From assembly GCA_050742975.1 (NCBI GenBank), contig JBOGDQ010000070.1:1-64000 (forward strand): a DNA stretch of 64,000 bases, given 5' to 3'. This DNA is from JBDTGE01 sp050742975 (GTDB lineage: Bacteria; Actinomycetota; Actinomycetes; Mycobacteriales; Jatrophihabitantaceae). This document shows positions 16,942 to 25,527 of this stretch, piece after piece. The notes under the pieces were generated by a model. That model worked only from the letters and a program-made list of their open reading frames with translations. It made no database searches and was not told the origin of the DNA. The position numbers were made by a program, and so were the translations under genes. Each line of letters begins with the position of its first letter. Positions within the stretch are counted from its first letter, which is position 1.

Positions 16942-17559
16942 TCAGACGCCGAGCGCGGCGGCGTCGATCTGGACGGGGTAGCCGGCCCTCAGCACGGCAA
17001 CGCTGGACGGTGGCGTGATGACGCCGACCTCGCCGCGCGCCGGCCGCGGATGGGCCGCGACATAGCCCGCGTCCGTCCACTCGACGACCCGGCCGCCGAC
17101 GAGGACCGCCGACCCGCCGAGGTGCTGTACGAACGTGCCGTCCGGCAGGTCGGACCACGCCATCGGATGCAGCCGGCGCCGGTGGGTCCCGCGGACGAGC
17201 CGCTCGCTGTGCAGCTGCCGGTTGATCTCGCGGGCGAGCGGCGGGACGTCGGCCGCAGCGGCCCACGCGTCGCGATAGGCGTTGTAGGCGGGCCGCCGGC
17301 ACTCGGCGCACGGCCGGTGCCCGGCGGCCAGCGACACGGCCTCGTCGTGGAAGTACAGCCAGGTGAAGTGGTGTGGCCGCCACTGCTCGTGCCACCAGTC
17401 CTTGTAGCGCAGCGCGCAGGTGATCCAGAGGTCGCTCACGTGGAAGCGGACGATCTGCTCGCCGCGGTGCAGGATGCCGCGGTTGCCGGTCCAGGCACCG
17501 CGCAGGGGGATCGCGACCACCTCGCCCAGTGGCGTGACGCGGTTGCGGCTGGGAGTCAC
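16942..17559 (-). CDS. Conserved hypothetical protein with a CxxC motif
   Basis: The 205-residue product starts at GTG 17559, overlapping the TRIC gene stop as GTGA; upstream open frame is inside that gene. Visible features are the segment RPCAECRRPAYNAYRDAW with a CxxC and nearby His residues (HRP), tryptophan-rich stretches around 45-70, and an absence of membrane segments. I do not recognise the function. Coupling to the TRIC-like channel gene suggests cotranscription only. Confidence 0.7.
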   Translation of the reverse strand: MTPSRNRVTPLGEVVAIPLRGAWTGNRGILHRGEQIVRFHVSDLWITCALRYKDWWHEQWRPHHFTWLYFHDEAVSLAAGHRPCAECRRPAYNAYRDAWAAAADVPPLAREINRQLHSERLVRGTHRRRLHPMAWSDLPDGTFVQHLGGSAVLVGGRVVEWTDAGYVAAHPRPARGEVGVITPPSSVAVLRAGYPVQIDAAALGV

Positions 17560-18248
17560 GGCCGATCCTTCGGGGGCGGCGCGCCCAACCAGCGGACCAG
17601 ACCGCTCGCCTCCGACGGTCGCCAGCCGCGCCCGACCGGCAGCTGCCAGCCCCGCCATCGGGCCAGCAGGCAGAGTGCCGCCCCGACGACGGTCGCGGTG
17701 ATCAGCCCGGCGGTCGGGTGGCCCGATCGCTCCAGCCCGACCATCACCCCGCTGGCAGCGAGCGCGCACGTCGCGTACAACGTGTTGCCGCCGAAGATGC
17801 CGGGGACCCGGCGCAGCACCACGTCGCGCACGAATCCCCCGCCGACCGCGGTGATCGTGCCGAGCAGGACGGCCGGCAGCCAGCCCAGGCCGAGCGAGAG
17901 CGTCTTCTGCGCGCCGGCCGCGGCCCAGCAGCCGAGCGCGATCGCGTCGACGACGGGGAACAGCCGGTCCCACACGCGTCCCTCGATCCGCAGCAGGAAG
18001 GCGAGGGCCGCGCCACCCAGCGCGGTAAGCAGGTAGGCATAGTCGGTGAGCGCGACGGGGGTTCCGCGTTGCAGGAGCGTGTCCCGGATCATGCCGCCGC
18101 CGAGGCCGGACAGGATCGCCAGGGTCGCGAAGCCAACCGGGTCGAAGCGCATGCTCCGCGCGATCACCCCGCCGAGCAGGGCGTTCGCGAAGACGCCCGT
18201 CAGGTCGAGAGCGCGGAACAGATCGGTGAGATGAGCCTCGGCCGCCAC
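17556..18248 (-). CDS. TRIC/UPF0126-family membrane channel
   Basis: The 230-residue protein has seven hydrophobic helices in two repeats, each with the family signature: GGGMIRD (about 49-55) and GGGFVRD (about 136-142). Prokaryotic TRIC proteins are trimeric potassium-permeable channels. The C-terminal 30 residues are a basic cytoplasmic tail. It is first of a two-gene unit. Confidence 0.85.
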   Translation of the reverse strand: MAAEAHLTDLFRALDLTGVFANALLGGVIARSMRFDPVGFATLAILSGLGGGMIRDTLLQRGTPVALTDYAYLLTALGGAALAFLLRIEGRVWDRLFPVVDAIALGCWAAAGAQKTLSLGLGWLPAVLLGTITAVGGGFVRDVVLRRVPGIFGGNTLYATCALAASGVMVGLERSGHPTAGLITATVVGAALCLLARWRGWQLPVGRGWRPSEASGLVRWLGAPPPKDRP

Positions 18249-18324
18249 CTGGTCATCGTCCTACAGCGAACGCCCCGCGGCGCTGGACCCGCTGGTGTGT
18301 GTCGCCCGGTAAACACAACCTCGT

Positions 18325-18358
18325 GAATACACCCGCGTATCGAATACATTCAGGTATC
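18325..18358. promoter_or_regulatory. Two tandem 17-bp operator-like units
   Basis: GAATAC-N6-GTATC occurs twice head to tail without a gap (18325-18341 and 18342-18358), about 50 bp upstream of the flavoprotein start. Each unit is an imperfect inverted repeat. A TACATT at 18345-18350 could be a -10. This looks like a regulator array, but no regulator gene is adjacent. Confidence 0.55.
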
Positions 18359-18410
18359 GAAAGCGATGATCATCGATGACGCCTGTACGCCTACAGCGAG
18401 GAGGCCGATC

Positions 18411-20087
18411 GTGAGTGAACAAGCCGACGTCATCGTGGTGGGGGCCGGTCTCGCCGGGCTGGTGGTGACCTACGAGCTGGCCCGCGCCGGCCGGCGCGTT
18501 CTCGTGCTCGAGCAGGAGAACGAGAACAACCTGGGCGGGCAGGCGTTCTGGTCGCTCGGCGGGCTGTTCCTCATCGACAGCCCCGAGCAGCGCCGGATGG
18601 GTATCAGGGACTCGCGCGAGCTCGCACTGCACGACTGGCTCGGCTCGGCGCAGTTCGACCGTGAGCGCGAGGACCGCTGGCCCCGGCAGTGGGCCGAGGC
18701 CTACGTCGACTTCGCCGCCGGCTACAAGCGGCAGTACCTGCACGAGCTGGGGCTGCGGGTGATGCCGACGGTGGGCTGGGCCGAGCGTGGCGACGGGACC
18801 GCGACCGGCCACGGGAACTCGGTGCCGCGCTTCCACCTGACCTGGGGCACCGGCCCCGAGGTGGTGCGCGTGTTCCGCGAGCCGGTGCTGGATGCTGCTC
18901 GCCGCGGTCTCGTCACGTTCCGGTACCGCCACCAGGTCGACGGTCTCATCGTCGAGGGCGGCGCAGTCGTCGGCGTGCGGGGCACGGCGCTCGAACAGTC
19001 AGCCGCATCCCGCGGGGTGCAATCGTCCCGCGAAGCCGTCGGCGAGTTCGAGCTGCGCGCGCAGGCGGTCGTCGTCACTTCCGGCGGGATCGGCGGGAAC
19101 CCCGATCTGGTAAGGAAGAACTGGCCGACCGAGCGGGTCGGCCCGGCTCCACGCTCGATGATTCGCGGCGTCCCGGCCCACGTCGACGGGCGCATGCTGG
19201 AGATCACCGAGAGCGCGGGCGGCAACATCGTCAACCGCGACCGCATGTGGCACTACACCGAAGGCATCAAGAACTGGGATCCGATCTGGCCCGAGCATGC
19301 GATCCGGATCATCCCCGGCCCCTCGTCGCTGTGGCTGGACGCGACCGGCCGGCGGCTGCCCGCCCCGCTGTTCCCCGGACACGACACGCACGGCACGCTG
19401 CAACACATCATCCGGAGCGGACACGAGCACACCTGGTTCGTGCTGACCCGTGCGATCGTCGAGAAGGAGTTCGCGCTGTCCGGCTCGGAGCAGAACCCGG
19501 ACATCACCGGCAAGGACCTCAAGCTCGTCCTGTCCCGGGTGAAGAAGGGCGCCCCCGGTCCGGTGCAGGCCTTCCTCGAGCACGGCGAGGACTTCGTCGT
19601 GCGGGACACGCTGCGCGCACTCGTCGACGGGATGAACGCGATCTCGCCCGGACCGCAGCTGGACTTCGCGCAGGTCGAGCGGGAGGTGCTTGCGCGTGAT
19701 CGACAGGTAGCGAACCCCTTCGCCAAGGACCTGCAGCTGATGGCGATTCGCAATGCGCGCGCATACAAGCCGGACCGGATCATGCGGGTGGCCAAGCCGC
19801 ACCGACTGCTGGACCCCGCGCACGGACCGCTGATCGCCGTCCGGCTGCACCTGCTCACCCGCAAGACGCTGGGGGGCCTGGAGACAGATCTGGACTCTCA
19901 GGTCATCCGTCCCGACGGCTCAACCTTCGACGGGCTGTACGCCGCCGGCGAGGTCGCCGGCTTCGGTGGTGGTGGGGTGCACGGCTACAACGCGCTGGAG
20001 GGGACGTTCCTCGGCGGCTGCATCTTCTCCGGACGGGCTGCCGGGCGCGCCCTGGCCCGCAGCCTCGGCCGTCCGCGATCGTCCTGA
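18411..20087 (+). CDS. FAD-binding dehydrogenase, KstD/fumarate-reductase fold
   Basis: From GTG 18411, which has GAGGAGG upstream, the product has 558 residues. The N-terminus is a Rossmann dinucleotide site (VIVVGAGLAGLVVTYELA) and the C-terminus has the second FAD segment GLYAAGEVAGFGGGGVHGYNA. It belongs to the FAD_binding_2 group that includes 3-ketosteroid delta-1-dehydrogenases and fumarate reductase-type flavoproteins, closest in look to the Rv0785-type flavoproteins. The true substrate is unknown; a steroid role is not supported by neighbours. Confidence 0.8.
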   Translation: MSEQADVIVVGAGLAGLVVTYELARAGRRVLVLEQENENNLGGQAFWSLGGLFLIDSPEQRRMGIRDSRELALHDWLGSAQFDREREDRWPRQWAEAYVDFAAGYKRQYLHELGLRVMPTVGWAERGDGTATGHGNSVPRFHLTWGTGPEVVRVFREPVLDAARRGLVTFRYRHQVDGLIVEGGAVVGVRGTALEQSAASRGVQSSREAVGEFELRAQAVVVTSGGIGGNPDLVRKNWPTERVGPAPRSMIRGVPAHVDGRMLEITESAGGNIVNRDRMWHYTEGIKNWDPIWPEHAIRIIPGPSSLWLDATGRRLPAPLFPGHDTHGTLQHIIRSGHEHTWFVLTRAIVEKEFALSGSEQNPDITGKDLKLVLSRVKKGAPGPVQAFLEHGEDFVVRDTLRALVDGMNAISPGPQLDFAQVEREVLARDRQVANPFAKDLQLMAIRNARAYKPDRIMRVAKPHRLLDPAHGPLIAVRLHLLTRKTLGGLETDLDSQVIRPDGSTFDGLYAAGEVAGFGGGGVHGYNALEGTFLGGCIFSGRAAGRALARSLGRPRSS

Positions 20088-20091
20088 CGAG

Positions 20092-20487
20092 CTAGCGCGA
20101 TTCTCGCGGCACGCTCAGCCGCGGCACGCCGCCGAGGCCGAGGTTGTAACGGACATTCTCGGAGTACTCGGCCAGCTTGTCCCACAGCGCGGCGTGCGCG
20201 GGCCACGGGATCGGTTCGTCGCCGTTGAGCCAGCTGTCGCCGAAGGTGATCCACACCAAGGTCCAGTCGGCGGCGAGCGCCCACCTGCCGTTGCTCCAGT
20301 CGATCAGTGAGCGGCGGATCTGGAATGCGAGCCGCGGGGCGTCCGGGAAGTTCGGGGCGGTGTGCACGGTCCAGACCCGGAAGTCGTGCGACATCAGCTC
20401 GAGTTCGAGATCGGTGAGCACGGCGGGGTGCACCAGCACCGTCGCCACGTTCTCGAATCCGGACTCACGCATCACTCGATTGTCCAC
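20092..20487 (-). CDS. Hypothetical protein (131 aa)
   Basis: I do not recognise a family. The product is rich in Trp and aromatic residues (WTVHTAPN, WALAADWTLVWITFGDSW), soluble and without signal or metal motifs. GTG 20487 has GGAGGG close upstream; ATG 20472 is an alternative. It ends 4 bp from the convergent flavoprotein gene and is divergent from the GGDEF/EAL gene. Confidence 0.6.
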   Translation of the reverse strand: MDNRVMRESGFENVATVLVHPAVLTDLELELMSHDFRVWTVHTAPNFPDAPRLAFQIRRSLIDWSNGRWALAADWTLVWITFGDSWLNGDEPIPWPAHAALWDKLAEYSENVRYNLGLGGVPRLSVPRESR

Positions 20488-20605
20488 CCGCCCTCCGACT
20501 ACGCCGGTGGCGTGGGCTCAGTTGCGGCAAAACGGCCAGGTCACTCAAGAATGTCTCGCTTCAGCCGATCTTGCTACGAAGTTCATGAGGGATCCGGAGG
20601 GTCTG

Positions 20606-22930
20606 GTGATAGCCGAGTGGCCGCGGTTGGTGCGATTCGCGTCGCGCTGGCCGCGTCGCGTACGCCGGATCGTCGCTGTCGCGCTCGTCATCAACGTCGC
20701 GCTCGGAATGGCGTTCAGCATCATCGGCCTGCGCCGTCAGGGCGACGCGCGCTCCGGTGTGCAGGTGCAGCTCACCCAGCGGGTAGCGGCCGCGAACGAC
20801 ATCCGCGCCGACGTCTGGCGCTCCGTCGCGCGAGGCTCGGTGTCACCGCTGCTCGCTCGGGCCGACCTCACCACGGTCGCGAGCTGGACCGCCGGGACGC
20901 AGCACGCCGGCAGCGCGGCTGGCCACGACACGGGCGCGGCATTCGCGGCATCAGTGCAGTCGGTGCGCACCGCACTGGCCGCCGGTGACCTTGCCCGTGC
21001 GCGCGCCGACGCGCTCGTGATCGACGCCGATCTCGTCACGCTGCGGCAAGCCTTGACCTCGGCGTCGGCAGCGCACCTGCGCTCCTCCGAGCGGGCCGGC
21101 ACGACCGCCGACATCGAGACGATCGTGCTCATGCTCTTCGCGGCGCTGATGGGGCTGGTTCTCTTCCAGCGCACGGCTGCCGCCCGCATCAACGGCGACC
21201 TGCGTGCCGCGCGGGAGCGGGCCCGGGCCGAGGCCAGGTTCGGCTCGCTGGTCCGGCACTCCTCGGACCTGATCTCGATCGTCGACATCGACTTCACCAT
21301 TGCCTACCAGACGCCGTCCCTGGAGTCCGTGCTCGGCTACGCGGCGGGGGAACTGGTCGGCACCAGGCTGCTCGAGCTCGTCCACCCGGCCGATGCCCTC
21401 CACCTGGTCGCGGCGCACGACGCGCTGCTCGACGGCGCGGATCCGCTGCCGACAACCGTGCGGGTGCAGGCGGCAGACGGCACCTGGCGCCACATCGAGA
21501 ACGTGCACAACGACATGCGCGATGACGAGACGGTGGCCGGCATCGTGGTCACGTCGCGGGACGTCAGCGAGCGGGTCGCGCTGGAGGAGCAGTTGCGGCA
21601 CAGCGCGTTGCACGACGACCTGACCGGATTGGCCAACCGCGTCCTGTTCGCGGACCGCGTCGAGCACGCGATGAGCCGGCGCGTGGGTGTCACGACCACG
21701 CCTGCGGTCATCTTCCTCGACCTCGACGACTTCAAGGCCGTCAACGACGCGCTCGGCCATCGTGTCGGCGACGAGCTGCTGGTCGTCGTGGCCCAGCGAC
21801 TGAGTGCGGGCGTCCGGGACAGCGACACCGTCGCCCGGCTGGGCGGCGACGAGTTCGCGGTGCTGGTCGAGGACCTGGACGCCGCGTCCTGTGCACGCAT
21901 GCTGCAGCGGGTGCAGGAGTCGTTGCGCCGTCCGGTGGAACTCGACGGTCGCGAGCTGACCGTTCGGGCGAGCCTCGGCATCGCCCGCGCCGTCACCGCC
22001 ACGGACGCGGGCAGCCTGCTGGCCAATGCCGACCTCGCGATGTATGCGGCGAAGGCGGCCGGAAAGGACACCTTGCTCGAGTTCACCGCGGACCTGGGCG
22101 AGGACGCCCTGCGGCGCCTGCAGATCAAGACCGAGCTGCAGCAGGCGCTGCGCGTCGGGGAGATCCGCACGTACTTCCAGCCGACGGTCACCCTCGCGAC
22201 CGGTGAGCTCAGCGGGTTCGAGGCACTGGTCCGGTGGGAGCATCCGCGCCGCGGGACCGTCGCGCCGCTGGAGTTCATCCCGCTCGCCGAGCAGACGGGG
22301 CAGATCGTCCAGATCGGCCGGCACGTCTTGCGCGATGCGTGCCAGTCACTCGCCGGATGGCACCGGGCGCACCCGCAGTACGCGCACCTGACGGTCGCGG
22401 TGAACCTGTCCGCCCGCGAGCTGCAGGAGCCCGACCTGGTGCAGGCCGTCACGGCGGAACTGAGCCGGTCCGGTCTCGCGCCGGACAAGCTGACGCTCGA
22501 GGTCACCGAGAGCCTGTTCATGACCGACACGGTGCAGGCGAAGCGTCAACTGGCCGCGCTGCGCAGCATCGGCGTCCTCGTTGCGATCGACGACTTCGGC
22601 ACCGGGTACTCGTCGCTGAGCTACCTCGAAGAGCTGCCGGCCGACATCGTCAAGATCGACAAGTCGTTCGTGGACCGGCTCACCACCGGCCAGCCGAACG
22701 TGCTCGTCGAGACGATCACCCAGCTCGGCGCAGCGCTCGGGCTGCGTACGGTCGCAGAGGGGATCGAGCACAACTCGCAGGCCGAGATCCTGCGCGAGCT
22801 GGGCTGCGACCTCGGCCAGGGTTACCTCTACTCGCGTCCGGTGCCCCCCCACGAGATCGACGCACTGCTCGGCATCCGACGTCCGATGGCGCGACGACGC
22901 GTCCCCACCGGCGCCGTCCGCGTCGCCTGA
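20606..22930 (+). CDS. Membrane-bound PAS-GGDEF-EAL cyclic-di-GMP enzyme
   Basis: From GTG 20606 (GGAGGG 5 nt upstream) the product has 774 residues: TM1 (about 13-33), a periplasmic region, TM2 (about 170-190), PAS (about 215-330), GGDEF and EAL domains. The cyclase motif is intact (GGDEF at about 413-417), as are the phosphodiesterase signatures EAL (539-541), DDFGTGYSSL and KIDKSFV. Both synthesis and breakdown of c-di-GMP are therefore possible, with the periplasmic and PAS parts as sensors. ATG 20585 would add seven residues. Confidence 0.92.
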   Translation: MIAEWPRLVRFASRWPRRVRRIVAVALVINVALGMAFSIIGLRRQGDARSGVQVQLTQRVAAANDIRADVWRSVARGSVSPLLARADLTTVASWTAGTQHAGSAAGHDTGAAFAASVQSVRTALAAGDLARARADALVIDADLVTLRQALTSASAAHLRSSERAGTTADIETIVLMLFAALMGLVLFQRTAAARINGDLRAARERARAEARFGSLVRHSSDLISIVDIDFTIAYQTPSLESVLGYAAGELVGTRLLELVHPADALHLVAAHDALLDGADPLPTTVRVQAADGTWRHIENVHNDMRDDETVAGIVVTSRDVSERVALEEQLRHSALHDDLTGLANRVLFADRVEHAMSRRVGVTTTPAVIFLDLDDFKAVNDALGHRVGDELLVVVAQRLSAGVRDSDTVARLGGDEFAVLVEDLDAASCARMLQRVQESLRRPVELDGRELTVRASLGIARAVTATDAGSLLANADLAMYAAKAAGKDTLLEFTADLGEDALRRLQIKTELQQALRVGEIRTYFQPTVTLATGELSGFEALVRWEHPRRGTVAPLEFIPLAEQTGQIVQIGRHVLRDACQSLAGWHRAHPQYAHLTVAVNLSARELQEPDLVQAVTAELSRSGLAPDKLTLEVTESLFMTDTVQAKRQLAALRSIGVLVAIDDFGTGYSSLSYLEELPADIVKIDKSFVDRLTTGQPNVLVETITQLGAALGLRTVAEGIEHNSQAEILRELGCDLGQGYLYSRPVPPHEIDALLGIRRPMARRRVPTGAVRVA

Positions 22931-22957
22931 CGACCCACGATCACAAGGAGATCACCC

Positions 22958-23392
22958 ATGTACCGGTTCAGTCGCTCGCCGGCGAGCATCTTCGCCGTCG
23001 TCTTCGGCATCGCCTACCTCGCCACGGGCATCGCGGGATTCGCGGTCACCGGGTTCAGCGGCTTCGCGAGCATGGACGGCCCCCGCTTGCTGGGCCTGTT
23101 CATGGTGAACCCGCTGCATAACCTCGTGCACATCGCGATCGCCGCGGTGTGGCTCGTGACCGCTCCGTGGCACCAGGCCGCGCGCATCGCGAACCTGGCC
23201 ATCGGCACCACTCTCGGGCTGGTGACCGTGCTGGGGTTCGCGCACGTGCTGACCTTCCTCAGCATTCACAGCCTCGGCGATCCGGACAATTTCCTGCACC
23301 TCATGTCGGCCACGCTCGCGCTGTACTTCGGCTCCATCGGCGCCGAGCGGCTCGCCACCGATCCGGTCGCGCACGCGGATCTCGGCGTCTGA
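22958..23392 (+). CDS. DUF4383 membrane protein
   Basis: The 144-residue protein has four hydrophobic helices (about 12-34, 45-65, 72-95, 108-125) and the NPLHNLVHI segment typical of DUF4383. A strong AAGGAG stands before the ATG. Function is unknown. It follows the GGDEF/EAL gene by 27 bp and may share its transcript. The ~260 bases after it hold no recognisable feature up to the LexA box. Confidence 0.8.
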   Translation: MYRFSRSPASIFAVVFGIAYLATGIAGFAVTGFSGFASMDGPRLLGLFMVNPLHNLVHIAIAAVWLVTAPWHQAARIANLAIGTTLGLVTVLGFAHVLTFLSIHSLGDPDNFLHLMSATLALYFGSIGAERLATDPVAHADLGV

Positions 23393-23652
23393 ACCGGCCG
23401 ACGCCGGCTGCGCATTCATTACCGCGAGGTCGTGGCCATGACCCACGGACTCGGGCTCGCGTGTAGTGCCTTCGGGCAACGTGGGTCGTCCTGAGTTGTA
23501 TTACGCCCGTAAGACAGTTCGCACATTGCATCCTCTCGTCCCCGCCGGATTCCGGTCGCAGTGAGAGTTCCCTGCTTCGTCCCGGCCAGCCTCGTGGTCG
23601 ATCTGGGTCGCCGTTCGACGTCGACGACGAAATTGGCCCACCCTTGCCATAT

Positions 23653-23668
23653 GCGAACATTTGTTCGA
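23653..23668. promoter_or_regulatory. LexA (SOS) box
   Basis: CGAAC-ATTT-GTTCG (23654-23667) is a perfect match to the actinobacterial SOS box core and is extended by A on the right. It overlaps the promoter region of the small-gene-imuB-dnaE2 cassette; TATGGT at 23670-23675 could be the -10. Confidence 0.9.
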
Positions 23669-23678
23669 CTATGGTCGT

Positions 23679-23993
23679 GTGCTTGATGTTGTCATCCGCC
23701 GAGTCGACGGCGTGCCCGTCCCGGTCCGCGCCGGGCCGCGGCTACTGCCGGTCCATCCCGCGCTGCTGGACGCGTTCGACGTGGTGGCGGTCCGGCCACC
23801 ACGGCAACTGACCGCGGCGGCCATGCACCAGCTAGCGGCCCGAGTCCGGCTGCGCGAGGTGGTGCTCGTGCCCTACCTCGCTGGAGTGGCGGACTGGTCC
23901 GGGACCGACGTCCGGTTGACGGTGAGCGATGGGCGGTGGTTCGGCACCGAGGACGGGTACGGGCGGTTGCGACAGCGGCGGGGTGTGATGTGA
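23679..23993 (+). CDS. Uncharacterised first gene of the SOS mutasome cassette
   Basis: The 104-residue product (GTG 23679; TTG 23661 would lie in the LexA box) is soluble and beta-rich, with no cysteine or membrane segment. It stands where imuA' stands in mycobacteria but is half its size and has no Walker motif, so it is not a RecA-like ImuA'. Its stop overlaps the imuB start (GTGA). SOS control and cotranscription with imuB-dnaE2 are clear from layout; its biochemical role is unknown. Confidence 0.7.
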   Translation: MLDVVIRRVDGVPVPVRAGPRLLPVHPALLDAFDVVAVRPPRQLTAAAMHQLAARVRLREVVLVPYLAGVADWSGTDVRLTVSDGRWFGTEDGYGRLRQRRGVM

Positions 23994-25501
23994 CCGCACC
24001 TCGCATGATCGCGGTGTGGTGTCCGGACTGGCCGGTGACCGCCGCCGGCGCGGACCCTGCGGAGCCGGTCGCGGTGTTCGTCGCCAACCGGGTAGTGGCC
24101 TGCTCGCATCCGGCACGGGCCGAGGGAGTGCGCCGCGGTCAGCGGCGCCGGGAGGCGCAGGCTCGCTGCCCGCAGCTGCGGGTCCTGGCCCGGGACGAGG
24201 CGGCCGAAGCGCGCGCGTTCGAGCCGGTCGTGGTCGCCCTGGAGTCGATCGCTCCCGGGGTCGAAATCGTCCGGCCGGGGCTCGCGCTGATCGGCGCCCG
24301 CGGGCCGACGCGGTACTTCGGCAGCGAGGACGGCGTCCTAGTCGCGTTGTCCCGTGCGATCGCCGCCTGGGCGTCCGATGTGCAGCTCGGGGTGGCCGAC
24401 GGCGCGTTCGCCGCCGAGCAGGCGGCGCGGCAGGGCGTGGTCGTGGCGGCGGGCGGGTCGCCGGAGTTCCTCGCCGGCCTGCCGATCGCCGCGCTCGGCC
24501 GGCCGGTGCTGGCCGACCTGTTGCGCCGGCTCGGCATCGGCACGCTCGGCGACTTCGCCGCGTTGCCCGCGCGGGACGTGCTGGCCCGGTTCGGCCCGGA
24601 CGGTTCCCGGGCACACCGGCACGCGGCCGCGCGCGAGGACAGGCCGGTCGCCGCCCGGCGACCACCGGCCGAGCTCGACGCCGTTCTCGACCTGGACGCG
24701 GCGATCGACCGGGTCGACACGATGGCGTTCACCGCGCGCGGCACGGTCGAACGGTTCATCGACACGCTCGCCGCGCACGGACTGGCGTGCAGCTGCTTCG
24801 AGTTGCAGCTGTGCACCGACCGCGGCGAACAGACCGTCCGCCGCTGGCGGCACACCGGCGTGCTCACCCCGGTCGACGTCGTCGACCGGTTGCGCTGGCA
24901 GCTCGAAGCGTGGCAGCCGGGCAGCGAGGTGACCCGGCTGCGGCTGATCCCGGTGGAGACGGTCCCGGTCGGCGCGCACCAGCAGGGACTGTGGGGTGGC
25001 GCGGGCGACGGGGACGAGCGGGCGCGTCGCGCGCTGTCCAGGGTGCAGACGCTGCTCGGCCCGGGCTCGGTGCTGGTTCCGATCGTCCAGGGCGGACGCA
25101 CGCCAGCCGAGCGCACCCGCTACGTCCCGTGGGGGGACGACCCGGCGCCTCGCCGGTCACCGGTCGAGCCCTGGCCCGGACGGCTGCCCGCACCGGCGCC
25201 GTCGGTGCTGCTCGACCCGCCCCGTCCGGTCCAGGTGCTGGACGCGGCCGGAATCCCGGTCCGGGTCACCGACACCGGAGCGGTTCCCGCCGCACCGACC
25301 CGGCTGGTGGACGGCGCGCAGCGGCCCGTGCCGATCACGTCCTGGGCCGGGCCGTGGCCGCTCGACGAACGGTGGTGGGACGCCGCCGCCACGACCCGGG
25401 TCGCGCTGCTCCAACTCGTCGACGTCCGGGGCCGGGCCTACCTCGCGAGCTACCGACTCGACGGAGGTGGCCGGTGGACCCTCGACGCGGTGTACGACTG
25501 A
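23990..25501 (+). CDS. imuB: ImuB, catalytically inactive Y-family polymerase homologue
   Basis: The 503-residue protein is a Y-family polymerase relative (AVWCPDWPV N-terminus, HhH-containing middle around 180-215, little finger after 240). The acidic S-x-D-E active-site segment of true DinB enzymes is not seen, as in mycobacterial ImuB, which acts as an adaptor. A beta-clamp-binding motif of the Q-x2-LWG type (QQGLWG, about 331-336) is present. ImuB brings DnaE2 to the sliding clamp for error-prone translesion synthesis. GTG 23990 overlaps the preceding stop. Confidence 0.88.
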   Translation: MTAPRMIAVWCPDWPVTAAGADPAEPVAVFVANRVVACSHPARAEGVRRGQRRREAQARCPQLRVLARDEAAEARAFEPVVVALESIAPGVEIVRPGLALIGARGPTRYFGSEDGVLVALSRAIAAWASDVQLGVADGAFAAEQAARQGVVVAAGGSPEFLAGLPIAALGRPVLADLLRRLGIGTLGDFAALPARDVLARFGPDGSRAHRHAAAREDRPVAARRPPAELDAVLDLDAAIDRVDTMAFTARGTVERFIDTLAAHGLACSCFELQLCTDRGEQTVRRWRHTGVLTPVDVVDRLRWQLEAWQPGSEVTRLRLIPVETVPVGAHQQGLWGGAGDGDERARRALSRVQTLLGPGSVLVPIVQGGRTPAERTRYVPWGDDPAPRRSPVEPWPGRLPAPAPSVLLDPPRPVQVLDAAGIPVRVTDTGAVPAAPTRLVDGAQRPVPITSWAGPWPLDERWWDAAATTRVALLQLVDVRGRAYLASYRLDGGGRWTLDAVYD

Positions 25502-25527
25502 GTTCGCCGAGCCAGGCGTAGGTACCG

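Noticed and set aside
18366..18410. Upstream ATG for the KstD-like gene
   Set aside because: GAGGAGG just before GTG 18411 and the Rossmann motif close after it favour the later start.
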